64,000 nt of DNA from Lachnospiraceae bacterium (GCA_900757145.1 CAAEMT010000005.1:1-64000); one strand, 5' to 3'; counted from the first letter of the stretch, positions 19,194-28,125 are shown. The notes: generated by a model not told the origin, from the letters alone. Program-made: numbers and translations.

Positions 19194-19916
19194 TCAAGCT
19201 GTCACCTGCTGTTTTCTCAAAATCAGATACGAAATGACCAAAGACATGGTCACAAATGCAATTCCTGCCAGCCCCCAAATACCTGCTGGAATAGTTTCCG
19301 CAAGGTCTGCGAAAAAGCCCCCGATTTGTCCAAATATGGAATTCGGAGCATCTTCTACTGCATTCATCACCTGCGGAAAGCCAAGGCACAGCACAATCCA
19401 TACCGTCAGCAACACAATACGCATCCATCTCCCGAACCGAATCAGCAGAGTACCGCAAAGCAGCGCACCTGAAACAACCAGAATCATGACGGGTACACCC
19501 CATCTCAGCAGATAAGGCAATATTTCCACTCTCACCTCCTGCATCGGATGCATCCATCCATGCAGGGCATTCTCCGCCGCACACACGAGAAGCACACACA
19601 CCCATCCTGCCAAACAAGCAGCCACTGTACACATTAGATACGAGAGAAAAAAATGCTTCCGTATACAGCCCATTGATACTTCTATATTGAAATACTGCCC
19701 AAGCTGTGTGATCACAAGCGTTCCGGCAAAAAGCACTGCCATAAAAGCGGCAAGAATCGTCCCAAGCGGCACATACGCTCCCACATCCTCAATAATCACA
19801 AATAATATCTGATAAAGCACAAATCCGAAAATTCCCATTCCCGGTATCAATCCTGCTCCCCAGAATACCCAGTCCTGCCACAGCACCCGGCATTGTCTTT
19901 TTAATACACCCAACAT
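19194..19916 (-). CDS. Membrane subunit of a YtrA-regulated ABC transporter (second)
   Basis: 240 residues, six to seven hydrophobic helices, no recognisable catalytic motif. It ends in a short basic tail. Last gene of the GntR-ATPase-membrane-membrane operon, 12 bases after the previous gene. Size and position match the ABC-2-like permeases of Ytr/Bcr-type systems. Assignment is by context. Confidence 0.65.
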   Translation of the reverse strand: MLGVLKRQCRVLWQDWVFWGAGLIPGMGIFGFVLYQILFVIIEDVGAYVPLGTILAAFMAVLFAGTLVITQLGQYFNIEVSMGCIRKHFFLSYLMCTVAACLAGWVCVLLVCAAENALHGWMHPMQEVRVEILPYLLRWGVPVMILVVSGALLCGTLLIRFGRWMRIVLLTVWIVLCLGFPQVMNAVEDAPNSIFGQIGGFFADLAETIPAGIWGLAGIAFVTMSLVISYLILRKQQVTA

Positions 19917-19928
19917 AAGCTTCCCTCC

Positions 19929-20654
19929 TCAAATCTTTATTTCTGCTTTTTTTGTCGCAAAGACCGCAAGAGCTCCTGCTGTCACATACGAAAAAATTCC
20001 TGCACAAAGAACCGGAAGGAAATTTTTTCCCGCCACATCCTCTATCAAATATCTTTGCATGTGCAGAAACACATCGCCGCCCTTCATTGCCATAAAGGCT
20101 CCGACAACACCTCCTGCTGCCGCAAAAGTCACTATCAGAAGAATTACACCTATCTTCCCCCATCGAATGATCACCACGCTAAAGAGGATGCCTACTGCAA
20201 CAATGATGAAAAAGATACCTGAAAACAGCGTAAGCAGCTCCATCGTATCCTCTCCACTCTTCTTAGCAGCAGCTCCCCAGACAGCTGCTGCGAGGAGAAT
20301 AAGGATGAAGGTCGATACACCCTCTACTAAAATGATGCTGCCTGCCGCACGTTTTCTCGTGACATTTAAGGATACCAGTATCGGAAAGTATGTCTGGAAC
20401 ATGGAAATTCCAAAAGCCATGATCATAACAGCCCCCGTAATCAGCAGATAAATCGGAAATAAAAGTCCAAAGGTCGCCGCATCAAGCATTACATTGGTAT
20501 TCGTAAATAACATGAAAGCCATTACCACCATTGCAAATGCGATGCTGTATCCCACAAACTCAAAAATCCGGATTCCCCAGTATTTTAGGATTCTCAACCG
20601 ATGCTTTTTTCCCTCCAGCGCTTCCTGATACGTATTTTCTGTTCCATTTTTCAT
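19929..20654 (-). CDS. Membrane subunit of a YtrA-regulated ABC transporter (first)
   Basis: 241 residues. A charged N-terminal segment is followed by six helices. The pattern YFPILVSLNVTRKRAAGSIIL after helix 2 resembles the cytoplasmic coupling region of ABC-2-type permeases. It begins 3 bases after the ATPase stop codon. It and the next gene probably form a heteromeric membrane part. Related operons respond to cell-wall antibiotics or envelope stress; this is family knowledge, not shown here. Confidence 0.7.
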   Translation of the reverse strand: MKNGTENTYQEALEGKKHRLRILKYWGIRIFEFVGYSIAFAMVVMAFMLFTNTNVMLDAATFGLLFPIYLLITGAVMIMAFGISMFQTYFPILVSLNVTRKRAAGSIILVEGVSTFILILLAAAVWGAAAKKSGEDTMELLTLFSGIFFIIVAVGILFSVVIIRWGKIGVILLIVTFAAAGGVVGAFMAMKGGDVFLHMQRYLIEDVAGKNFLPVLCAGIFSYVTAGALAVFATKKAEIKI

Positions 20655-20657
20655 CCA

Positions 20658-21527
20658 TCATTCCTCCCCGCACAGCGCTACAAAAATCTTCTGCAGACTC
20701 GGTTTCTGAATCGTAACATCACACTGATCTGAAAATCGCTGTCCTGGCTTCAGCAGCACTGTCACGCCGCGGCTTCTTCCGATCTTCTCCTCGTGATGAC
20801 GCTCAAACCCTTCCGTCGCCCTCGCTACTTCATCCTCATGACCGCTTACATGATAACTTCTTTCCAGAAGCTCCTGCGTATCTTCTTTGAGCAGTATTTT
20901 GCCGTGATCTACAATAATGACCTCTTCGAATACATCAGCAGCCTCCTCAATAATATGGGTAGACACAACGAAGGTACGTCCTGTCTGTGCGAACTCCTCA
21001 ACAAGCAGCTCGTAAAACCGTTCTCTCGCCACTACATCAAGCCCTGCTACCGGCTCATCAAGAAATGTAAACTCCGCCTTGCTCGCAAGTGCTACTACAA
21101 TCGTCACCATAGAAAGCATGCCCTTTGACAGCTTACTGATGCGCTTCTTCACATCCAGATTAAATTCTTTGATCAACTTTTCGGCAAACTCCTTGTCCCA
21201 GTACGGAAAAAATGTCTCTGCAATTTTCAGATACTCCTTGACCTTCATCGGATTTGCATTATTCCCCGTCATAGGATTCAGCTCTCGTGAAAAACAAAGA
21301 TGCGACAGCACAGAAGGATTCTCCCATACCGATTCCCCATCATAAGTCACGCTGCCTGATGTCGCCGGATTCTGTGAAGTCAAAATTGAAAGAAGCGTTG
21401 TTTTACCTGCCCCGTTCCTGCCAATCAAACCATAGATTTTTCCAGACTCAAGCGTGAGATCAATATCATGCAGGACTTCACTCATCCCGTATTTTTTAAC
21501 AACTCCTTTTGCTGTCAGTTCACTCAT
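20658..21527 (-). CDS. ABC transporter ATP-binding protein
   Basis: 289 residues. Walker A is GRNGAGKTTLL near residue 37. The signature region is the variant LSKGM rather than LSGGQ, followed by Walker B FTFLDEPVAGLD and the switch His in VSTHIIEE. A C-terminal domain of about 70 residues is charged. The LSKG variant is usual in the YtrB/EcsA-like group. Overlaps the GntR gene by 8 bases and precedes two permeases, making a complete exporter-type system. Confidence 0.92.
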   Translation of the reverse strand: MSELTAKGVVKKYGMSEVLHDIDLTLESGKIYGLIGRNGAGKTTLLSILTSQNPATSGSVTYDGESVWENPSVLSHLCFSRELNPMTGNNANPMKVKEYLKIAETFFPYWDKEFAEKLIKEFNLDVKKRISKLSKGMLSMVTIVVALASKAEFTFLDEPVAGLDVVARERFYELLVEEFAQTGRTFVVSTHIIEEAADVFEEVIIVDHGKILLKEDTQELLERSYHVSGHEDEVARATEGFERHHEEKIGRSRGVTVLLKPGQRFSDQCDVTIQKPSLQKIFVALCGEE

Positions 21528-21903
21528 TTTCTATTCCTCCATCTTTTGACTCCATAATCATAGAAATCAGTTCCTTTTTCGTGATTCCCAGACTTCCGGC
21601 CTCAGCCAGAAGACTTTTTACATAATCATCATAAAAATCTTTTTTTCTCTTCTCCACGATCTGCCTCTTTGCTCCCGTTGCTACAAACATACCGATTCCA
21701 CGCTTCTTATACAAAATCCCTTCGTCTACAAGCAGATTCACACCCTTCGCCGCCGTCGCCGGATTGATCGCATACAGCTTCGCCAACTCATTCGTGCTTG
21801 GCACTCGTTCCTCTTCAAGCAGGATATCCCGCAGGATATCATTTTCAATCATTTCTTTAATCTGAATATAAATCGACTTCTCCTGTGTCAGTATCTCATT
21901 CAC
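21520..21903 (-). CDS. GntR-family regulator, YtrA subfamily
   Basis: 127 residues from a GTG start at 21903 with AGGAAG upstream. The winged helix covers residues about 10-75 (SIYIQIKEMIEND; VPSTNELAKLYAINPATAAKGVNLLVDEGILYKKRGIGMFVA). The C-terminal part is only about 45 residues, as in YtrA-type members that lack a large ligand domain. It heads the ABC operon and very likely binds the 14-base palindrome at 22035-22066 over the promoter. Confidence 0.92.
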   Translation of the reverse strand: MNEILTQEKSIYIQIKEMIENDILRDILLEEERVPSTNELAKLYAINPATAAKGVNLLVDEGILYKKRGIGMFVATGAKRQIVEKRKKDFYDDYVKSLLAEAGSLGITKKELISMIMESKDGGIENE

Positions 21904-22034
21904 GTACTATCACTTCCTATCGTCTCCCTTCCTCTCTCCGTATTCGGTTCTCACCTGAAAACTGCTCCCGTCAGATGGTCAGGTCATCGCCATCAGGTTC
22001 TTCTGTTCCATCTGGTCAGATTGCTTAATTGCTT

Positions 22035-22089
22035 ATATAGTTAATTACTTGTGTAATTAACTATATCACTTTCCAGGAGGACTTGTCAA
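22035..22089 (-). promoter_or_regulatory. Promoter and palindromic operator of the GntR-ABC operon
   Basis: On the minus strand a perfect -35 TTGACA (22084-22089) is followed by an 18-base spacer and TATAGT (22060-22065). The arms ATATAGTTAATTAC (22035-22048) and its exact reverse complement (22053-22066) form a 14-base inverted repeat with a TTGT centre that covers the -10. YtrA-type repressors are known to bind long AT-rich palindromes of this sort over their own promoters. Confidence 0.8.
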
Positions 22090-22097
22090 GAGATTTC

Positions 22098-22132
22098 AAA
22101 AAAAGTGAGCATTCCATTTAAGGAACACTCAC
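22098..22132 (-). terminator. Terminator downstream of the citrate synthase gene
   Basis: GTGAGTGTTCC at the 5' side pairs with GGAATGCTCAC (imperfect, on the minus strand) over 22105-22132, then seven T (complement of 22098-22104). It insulates the leftward transcript from the GntR promoter next to it. Confidence 0.65.
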
Positions 22133-22457
22133 CCATATACCCTGTTTTCTAATATTATATATTTTTAAATATACTAATGACTAAAATAACGGGAAAACTA
22201 TACCGCTCCAGACTACAGTCACCACACAACATATAAGAGCTGGTATAGCTGACATTTTCAAAATACTTCTTAAATCATTGCCGACTGATTAAATATCAAC
22301 TGTGTCACGATAAACGGGAAAATAAAAAACATCAGATAGATTAAAATGTGTTGTTCAGTTTTCCTGCAATACCTGCCAGAATATTTCCTATATAAAAATG
22401 AGCCGCTGCTCCAGCAGATCAATGACCTACTTTTGCAGCAGCCCGTCAGATTCTTTC
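22133..22457. other. Non-coding stretch with possible remnants of a membrane-protein gene
   Basis: No intact gene. On the minus strand three short in-register runs have membrane-like composition, each ending in a stop: one ends GNILAGIAGKLNNTF, one is IYLMFFIFPFIVTQLIFN and one begins MSAIPALICCVVTVVWSG. They may be the residue of a decayed transporter 3' end between citrate synthase and its terminator. This is a weak reading. Confidence 0.25.
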
Positions 22458-23825
22458 CTATCTCTGCTCCAGCTCCACATACTCCCTGTGGTGTCCGACA
22501 TACTTATACGCCGGACGGATGATCTTGCCTTCATTGACAAGCTCCTCTATTCTGTGTGCGCTCCATCCTGCGATTCTTGATATCGCGAAGATCGGAGTAA
22601 ACATCTGCTTCGGAATGCCGAGCATCGAATATACGAAGCCGCTGTAAAAGTCGACGTTGCAGCAGATCGGTTTATGAAGCTTCTTTCTGTTTGTCAAAAG
22701 CTCCGAAGCAATACGCTCAACGCGCTCATACAGTTCGAACTCTTCTATTCTGCCTTTTTCCTCAGAAAGTGATCTTGCATACTCTTTGAGAATAACGGCA
22801 CGCGGATCGGACAGCGTATATACCGCATGTCCCATACCGTAGATCAAGCCGCTTCCGTCAAATGCCTCTTTATTGATGATCTTCATCAGATATTCACGCA
22901 CAGCATCGTCACTCGCCCAGTTATGCACGTTTGCCTTGATATCCGCAAACATATTCTCTACCTTCAAGTTTGCGCCTCCATGCTTTGGGCCTTTCAAGGA
23001 GCCGAGTGATGCCGAAATTGCAGAATATGTATCCGTACCAGTTGATGATACGACATGTGTGGTAAAGGAAGAGTTGTTTCCGCCGCCGTGCTCCGCATGG
23101 ATCACAAGCGCAATATCAAGCACTCTAGCTTCTAATTCTGTATATTTTCCATCCTCCCGCAGGATACGCAGAATATTTTCTGCCGTCGAAAGCGACGGAT
23201 CTGGATAGCGAATCACAAGACTCTTGTCATTATGATAGTGCTGATAAGAGTGATACGCGTACACTGAAATAAGCGGAAAAGTCGCAATCAATGAAAGACA
23301 CTGTTTGAGCACATTTGGAATCGAAATATCATCCGGATTCTCATCATAGGAATAAAGTGTCAGCACACTGCGCTGCAGCGCATTCATCACATCCATACTC
23401 GGAGCCTTCATAATCACATCCCGCACAAATTTATTCGGGAGCTCCCGGTACTGGCTCAGAATTTCAATGAATGAATGAAGCTGCTGCTTATTCGGCAATG
23501 CCCCGAACAAAAGCAGATAGACTGTCTCTTCAAAATTAAATTTCCGTTTCGCGAATCCCTCTTTTAGGTCCATCACGTTGTAGCCCTGATAATACAGCTC
23601 TCCAAACTGCGGCTCCTTCTCTCCGTTCACGGTCTTAAAAGCCACGACATCGGAGATTTCCGTCAGCCCCGTGAGCACTCCTTTTCCGTCTGACTCACGA
23701 AGCCCCCGTTTTACATCGTATTCCTGGTACAAATTCAGGTCAAGCGCACCTGAGATCATACAGTATTTTACAAGCTCTGCCAGTCTGATGTCTCTTATTT
23801 TTCTGTCTGTATCACTTTGCAGCAT
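22458..23825 (-). CDS. gltA: Citrate synthase
   Basis: 455 residues, the long citrate synthase type common in Clostridia. Active-site parts are visible: EHGGGNNSSFTTHVVSSTGTD and KGPKHGGAN (catalytic His), GMGHAVYTLSDPRA (second His with the Asp/Arg region), and NVDFYSGFVYSMLG near the C-terminus. It condenses oxaloacetate and acetyl-CoA, presumably for 2-oxoglutarate and glutamate synthesis. GGAGGATAATAGTT precedes the ATG. It lies 21 bases after the zinc-ribbon/YARHG gene on the same strand, so the two may share a transcript. Confidence 0.93.
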   Translation of the reverse strand: MLQSDTDRKIRDIRLAELVKYCMISGALDLNLYQEYDVKRGLRESDGKGVLTGLTEISDVVAFKTVNGEKEPQFGELYYQGYNVMDLKEGFAKRKFNFEETVYLLLFGALPNKQQLHSFIEILSQYRELPNKFVRDVIMKAPSMDVMNALQRSVLTLYSYDENPDDISIPNVLKQCLSLIATFPLISVYAYHSYQHYHNDKSLVIRYPDPSLSTAENILRILREDGKYTELEARVLDIALVIHAEHGGGNNSSFTTHVVSSTGTDTYSAISASLGSLKGPKHGGANLKVENMFADIKANVHNWASDDAVREYLMKIINKEAFDGSGLIYGMGHAVYTLSDPRAVILKEYARSLSEEKGRIEEFELYERVERIASELLTNRKKLHKPICCNVDFYSGFVYSMLGIPKQMFTPIFAISRIAGWSAHRIEELVNEGKIIRPAYKYVGHHREYVELEQR

Positions 23826-23846
23826 AACTATTATCCTCCCGCATAC

Positions 23847-25304
23847 TTATTGAAGCGCTTCCATTTTCTCCAGCAGATACTGGATATTCTGACTTTCTGT
23901 CGCGCTGAACACACTGCTGTCAAAGGCATCCGGCTCCACCGTACCCTGATACCATGACTGACTGTCGAAATAGCTTTGAATATTCGGATCAGAGAATTTC
24001 CGTCCGTGTCTTGCGTATATCTCATTGATTGCCATCTGGAGATCATTATAGGACATTCCAGCCACATCGCTCTCTGTCACGCTGCGCTGTGAACTTTCTG
24101 CGATATAGCCCGATCCGGACGGCTGTGTCTGTGGCTGCTGTGTCTGTGACTGCTGTGTCTGCGGCTGAGTCCCTGACTGATCAAGTATCTCCACCGGCTC
24201 CGTTTCCTTTGGTCCTTCGCCGGAAACCAGTATCTCGATTTTCGACTTGATCGTATTCAGATCATCCGACAGTTTCTGATATTCCTGTTTTACCGCTTCA
24301 TCATCTGTCGGATACTGTACGTCCGTCGGAAGCTCCAGCACGAATGCCGCATTGTTTCCGGTACCCAATACCTGATAATTCGGAAGATTCTGATAAGAAG
24401 TATCTGTGTACCTTGAGATTGTAAACAGCGTACCGTTATACCCCTTTGCTTTCGATGCCTGATGGTAAAAGGTGTAATAATCTGTCCCCTGAGTGATGCC
24501 GTACTTTCCGGTCCAGCTTCCCGGAAGTGTTACCTTAAACTCCTGATAATCAAGCACAATATCTGGCTTCGGCGCTTCCGTCGCCGGCTGCGTCTCAGAC
24601 TGCTTCTGTGTCTCGGACTGCGGCTTTTTTTCTGTCTCTTTCTTTGTCTCACTCTGCTGCTGTACACCGTCCACTACAGAGATCACACCTTCTGTTCCAC
24701 TGCCGGTTTCCTCGGTCTGCATCTGCAGACGATCTCCCGCATCACGATTTTTGCTTCTTCCCATTACCCAGAAAGCACCGAATACAATAAGCGCGATCAA
24801 AAGCACTGCTGTAAGACCGATCAGTACATACTGGATCGGCGTCATTTTATTCTCATCATCCTCTGGAGCTCGCCGATCCCACGACTGCTCCCAGTCTCTC
24901 TCCAGATGCTCCTGCCGAAACTGCCGCCTCGGCATATCGCCTGTCTGCGGATCAGGAATACGGAAATTCGTTGAAGGATTCCTGTCTCTGTAAGGATCGG
25001 ATGACTGACGCATCCTGCGGTCGTCTGCTGCATAAATATTCCCGCCCTGCTCCCGGCGGCTGCGTCCGTTTCCTTTGGCAGATGGCACATGCTGCTCTTG
25101 GCGGCTGCGTCCGTTTCCTCTGGCAGATGGCACATGCTGCTCCTGGCGGCTGCGTCCGTTTCCTGTATATCCGGCTCCTGCTCTGCCTGAAGTACTGCGG
25201 TTTCCATCTGCATCTTCCATGAGCCTCGCACCGCAGTTTTCGCAATATTTACTTCCCGGCAAAAGCGGCTTTCCGCACCTTTTACAATATCTGATATCTC
25301 CCAT
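23847..25304 (-). CDS. Zinc-ribbon membrane protein with C-terminal YARHG domain
   Basis: 485 residues from the ATG at 25304 (GGAG 9 bases upstream). Order: zinc ribbon YCKRCGKPLLPGSKYCENCG at the N-terminus, an Arg/Gln-rich repeat region at about 35-85, one membrane helix at about 160-185 (YVLIGLTAVLLIALIVFGAF), an E/T/Q/S-rich linker, a folded domain at about 245-355 with WTGKYGITQGTDYYTFYHQ, a second TQPQ-type linker, and the YARHG domain (EIYARHGRKFSDPNIQSYF) at the C-terminus. The orientation implies a cytoplasmic zinc ribbon and an extracellular YARHG domain. Function unknown; the family is associated with the cell surface in Clostridia. Confidence 0.8.
   Translation of the reverse strand: MGDIRYCKRCGKPLLPGSKYCENCGARLMEDADGNRSTSGRAGAGYTGNGRSRQEQHVPSARGNGRSRQEQHVPSAKGNGRSRREQGGNIYAADDRRMRQSSDPYRDRNPSTNFRIPDPQTGDMPRRQFRQEHLERDWEQSWDRRAPEDDENKMTPIQYVLIGLTAVLLIALIVFGAFWVMGRSKNRDAGDRLQMQTEETGSGTEGVISVVDGVQQQSETKKETEKKPQSETQKQSETQPATEAPKPDIVLDYQEFKVTLPGSWTGKYGITQGTDYYTFYHQASKAKGYNGTLFTISRYTDTSYQNLPNYQVLGTGNNAAFVLELPTDVQYPTDDEAVKQEYQKLSDDLNTIKSKIEILVSGEGPKETEPVEILDQSGTQPQTQQSQTQQPQTQPSGSGYIAESSQRSVTESDVAGMSYNDLQMAINEIYARHGRKFSDPNIQSYFDSQSWYQGTVEPDAFDSSVFSATESQNIQYLLEKMEALQ
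25048..25163. repeat. 45-bp tandem repeat inside the zinc-ribbon gene
   Basis: The phrase TGCGTCCGTTTCC recurs at 25061, 25106 and 25151, a period of exactly 45 bases: two full units and a partial third. In the protein this gives the 15-residue unit GNGRSRQEQHVPSAR. Being in frame, copy number can change without breaking the gene. It lies in the cytoplasmic linker after the zinc ribbon. Confidence 0.85.
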
Positions 25305-25431
25305 TTCTTTTGCTCCATTTCTTCGTACACTCACCCAAATTCCGCATCGTGCCTCAGCACTGCAAGCAGATTCTGGTGTTGATTATAACACGATATTTTC
25401 TCGTAGTAAAGTGTTGAATCATTCCAACCTT

Positions 25432-26745
25432 CTACCTCGCAGAATCGAGAATGTCTGCCGTGGCAAAGTATTTACTGAAATTCCCCGGATAATTTTCAAA
25501 TACGTATCCCGTAACAGTACGTCTCGTCTGGCGCAGGTACGTCTCATTTACTTCAAGATGATCGCCGTCTGACCACATACCAATCATATAATGAAAGCCT
25601 TCGCTGATCAAAAACTGCGCTTTCTCTGTCGCATAATCTACCTCTGAACCATACGGGAACATCAGAATGTCACAATCTCCAAGCAGGCTTCCCACTACGC
25701 TCTCCCATTTTGTAATATCCGTTTTCAGATCCTCATAGGACATATTTCCCAGGTACTGATAGCTGTATCCCTGAGCGGCAAATGACCACCCAGCCTCCGA
25801 AAGCTTTGACGCGATCTGTTTTACCGTTTCCTGATTCTCTTTGTAATCCGTTGTCTTTCCTTCCTCTACCTGATAGCCAAACACGCCGTTTGCACCCGAT
25901 ACCGAAATAATCCCTCTCGCATTTTGGAAGGAAAAATCAGGATGCTCTTCAATAAACTGTTCAAGCACCGGGATAACATCATATGCGCCGATCAGATCAT
26001 GTCCTCCGTCATCCGTATATTTCGCTGCTACCTCCCCGTTTTCATCCAGCACGAGGCGCGTCGCTACCCCGTCTCCGTTTCGAACAGAGCTGTAGTCAAG
26101 ATTTTCTACAGAAAAGATGATAGGCTTTTTCCCCTGCGGAAGCTTCGGAAGCTTTGCACTCATCGCTGCATCATTCCCGTCTCCGTTTTCCTGTACCAGA
26201 GTATGAATATCGATCAGAACGTACCCGCTCTCATACAGCGTATTCAGTATGTTCGTAAATTCCTCCAGCGTGATCATATTCTGCCGGTATACCGGAGAAT
26301 ACTCATCCTCATCAAAAGCAAGCTTCGTATCTACAACGAGATTCGTAAAGCACAAATGCCCTATATCGCCGTCATATTCATACATGCTGTCCAGCTGTTT
26401 CTGATACTCTGCCATAGCTTCCTTTGCACGCTCATCATCTTTTAGCTCTTCGGAAGATTCAAGCGTGGCGATTGCCTGCTCATACCGATAGGAAAGCGCC
26501 TGCTGCTGTGCCTGTTCAAGCACCTCTAATCTGCCCTTTTCTACCGTCTCCTCAGATTCCCTCTGCTCTCGCTCCGCCTTCATTTTCGGCGTCTCTACGG
26601 GTTCGTTATTTTCATACTGATTCAACGTGCCGATACACTCTGCGATCTGATAATTCAGCACCTTCCTCGAACATCCGCTGCCAAATACTGCGGCGGCAGC
26701 CATAAATATCAGTAGAGATATTTTTCTTTTCTTTTTATCTAACAT
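25432..26745 (-). CDS. Polysaccharide-deacetylase-like lipoprotein, probably not catalytic
   Basis: 437 residues. Lipobox VFGSGC near residue 25, then a charged helical stretch to about 125 (EREQRESEETVEKGRLEV) and a C-terminal region with NodB-like order: MITLEEFTNILNTLYESGYVLIDIH, a strand PIIFSVENLDYS where active enzymes have FDDG, SEAGWSFAAQGYSYQYLGNMS where they have HSxxH, and FPYGSEVDYA. The metal-binding His pair reads Gln and Tyr and the FDDG motif is lost, so deacetylase activity is doubtful. It may bind glycan instead. Same strand as the zinc-ribbon gene, 127 bases upstream of it. Confidence 0.7.
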   Translation of the reverse strand: MLDKKKRKISLLIFMAAAAVFGSGCSRKVLNYQIAECIGTLNQYENNEPVETPKMKAEREQRESEETVEKGRLEVLEQAQQQALSYRYEQAIATLESSEELKDDERAKEAMAEYQKQLDSMYEYDGDIGHLCFTNLVVDTKLAFDEDEYSPVYRQNMITLEEFTNILNTLYESGYVLIDIHTLVQENGDGNDAAMSAKLPKLPQGKKPIIFSVENLDYSSVRNGDGVATRLVLDENGEVAAKYTDDGGHDLIGAYDVIPVLEQFIEEHPDFSFQNARGIISVSGANGVFGYQVEEGKTTDYKENQETVKQIASKLSEAGWSFAAQGYSYQYLGNMSYEDLKTDITKWESVVGSLLGDCDILMFPYGSEVDYATEKAQFLISEGFHYMIGMWSDGDHLEVNETYLRQTRRTVTGYVFENYPGNFSKYFATADILDSAR

Positions 26746-26906
26746 ACCGTACCCCTTTTCTAATATATTAAATACATTTTTATTTATCCTCTTACCATTC
26801 CGGTATCATTCGTATTTCTTTCATAATCCTAACACAGTTTTTACAGTCCGGTAAAGAATTTTTGCGCGTATTTCTCAAAATTTATGGTTGTATCTTGATT
26901 TCATTC

Positions 26907-26915
26907 TGGTATAAT
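26907..26915 (+). promoter_or_regulatory. Extended -10 promoter of asnA
   Basis: TGGTATAAT is a TGnTATAAT extended -10; the -35 is poor (TTGTAT at 26888). The ribosome binding site GGGAGG and ATG follow about 30-45 bases on. Confidence 0.55.
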
Positions 26916-26954
26916 CAGTATCTATAATTAAAATAATACGGGAGGATTTATGAA

Positions 26955-27965
26955 ATGGACCATCTGATCATACCGGAAGGGTATGAATCTGCCCTTTCCC
27001 TTTATGACACGCAGATTGCAATCAAGACAGTCAAAGATTTTTTTCAGCAAACACTCGCTTCACAGCTCAATCTGCTGCGCGTTTCGTCACCCCTGTTTGT
27101 TGATCCGGCTTCCGGACTTAACGATAATCTAAATGGAGTAGAACGCCCTGTAAAATTCGGCATCAAAGAACAGAATGATGCAGAGGCGGAGATTGTCCAC
27201 TCACTCGCCAAATGGAAGCGGTACGCGCTGAAAGAATACGGTTTTTCTCATGGAGAAGGACTGTATACAGATATGAATGCGATACGCCGTGATGAAGATA
27301 CTGACAATATTCATTCTATTTATGTTGACCAGTGGGACTGGGAAAAAGTTATCAGCAAAAATGAACGAAATCTGGACACGCTGAAAAAGGTAGTCCGTTC
27401 CGTATATAAGGCGCTGAAAAAGACGGAAGTTTACATGTCTATCCAGTACGATTATATCGGAGAAGTGCTCCCGAAGGAAATCTTCTTTATTACTTCACAA
27501 GAGCTTGAGGACATGTACCCAAGATATACGCCGAAAGAACGGGAATACAAGATTACGAAGGCAAAGGGGGCTGTCTGCATCATGCAGATCGGTGCGCCGC
27601 TTGCTTCCGGCGAAAGACATGACGGGCGCGCTCCTGACTACGATGACTGGAACCTCAATGCCGATATTCTGGTGTATTATCCTGTGCTTGATATTGCTTT
27701 GGAGCTTTCCTCGATGGGTATCCGCGTAGACGAGATGGCTCTGATGCATCAGCTGCGCATGGCCGACTGTGTAGACCGTGCCGATCTGCCGTTTCAGAAA
27801 GCGATCCTTGACCGTGAGCTTCCATATACGATAGGCGGTGGTATCGGTCAGTCACGTATCTGTATGTTTTATCTGAGAAAAGCACATATCGGGGAAGTCC
27901 AGTGCTCTATCTGGCCTCCGGAAATCCGAAAAGAGGCTGCCCTCCACGGGATCATGCTTCTGTAA
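26955..27965 (+). CDS. asnA: Aspartate-ammonia ligase (asparagine synthetase A)
   Basis: 336 residues, full length for AsnA. It makes asparagine from aspartate, ammonia and ATP. Class II aminoacyl-tRNA-synthetase-like fold signatures are seen: LRVSSPLFVDPASGLNDNLNG, the KRYALKEYGFSHGEGLYTDMNAIRRDE block, YVDQWDWEKV, and at the end YTIGGGIGQSRICMFYLRKAHIGEVQ with the ATP-binding Arg. GGGAGG lies 10 bases before the ATG. A single gene with its own promoter. A type-I-like asparaginase is encoded at 53658, so both directions of asparagine metabolism are present. Confidence 0.96.
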   Translation: MDHLIIPEGYESALSLYDTQIAIKTVKDFFQQTLASQLNLLRVSSPLFVDPASGLNDNLNGVERPVKFGIKEQNDAEAEIVHSLAKWKRYALKEYGFSHGEGLYTDMNAIRRDEDTDNIHSIYVDQWDWEKVISKNERNLDTLKKVVRSVYKALKKTEVYMSIQYDYIGEVLPKEIFFITSQELEDMYPRYTPKEREYKITKAKGAVCIMQIGAPLASGERHDGRAPDYDDWNLNADILVYYPVLDIALELSSMGIRVDEMALMHQLRMADCVDRADLPFQKAILDRELPYTIGGGIGQSRICMFYLRKAHIGEVQCSIWPPEIRKEAALHGIMLL

Positions 27966-28063
27966 CCATACATAAAACACAGCGTGCTTCGCTGCTCTTA
28001 TACGATCCGATGTTCTCTCAGAACACGCTTTGCCGTATCAAATGCAGGTTCTGAAATAATACG

Positions 28064-28118
28064 GGGGTGCTGCAAAATACTGATCCCGGTGGATTTGATG
28101 TATTTTGCAGCACCCCCT
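28064..28118 (+). repeat. Short palindromic repeat (copy 1, 55 bp)
   Basis: GGGGGTGCTGCAAAATAC (28064-28081) and its exact reverse complement (28101-28118) enclose a 19-base centre containing CCCGGTGGATTT. The left arm and the start of the centre match the minus strand of the longer repeat at 59045-59164. It lies in the convergent space between asnA and dapF, about 8 bases from the dapF stop, and could act as a two-way terminator or transcript stabiliser. Confidence 0.8.
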
Positions 28119-28125
28119 GTTTAAA

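Noticed and set aside
25048..25163. CRISPR-like spacing of repeats
   Set aside because: The 45-base units are contiguous and in frame within a coding region, with no spacers; a tandem repeat, not an array.
26746..26954. T-box or amino-acid riboswitch before asnA
   Set aside because: I looked for the T-box sequence (GGTGGNACCGCG type) and a terminator before asnA and saw neither; only an extended -10 promoter.
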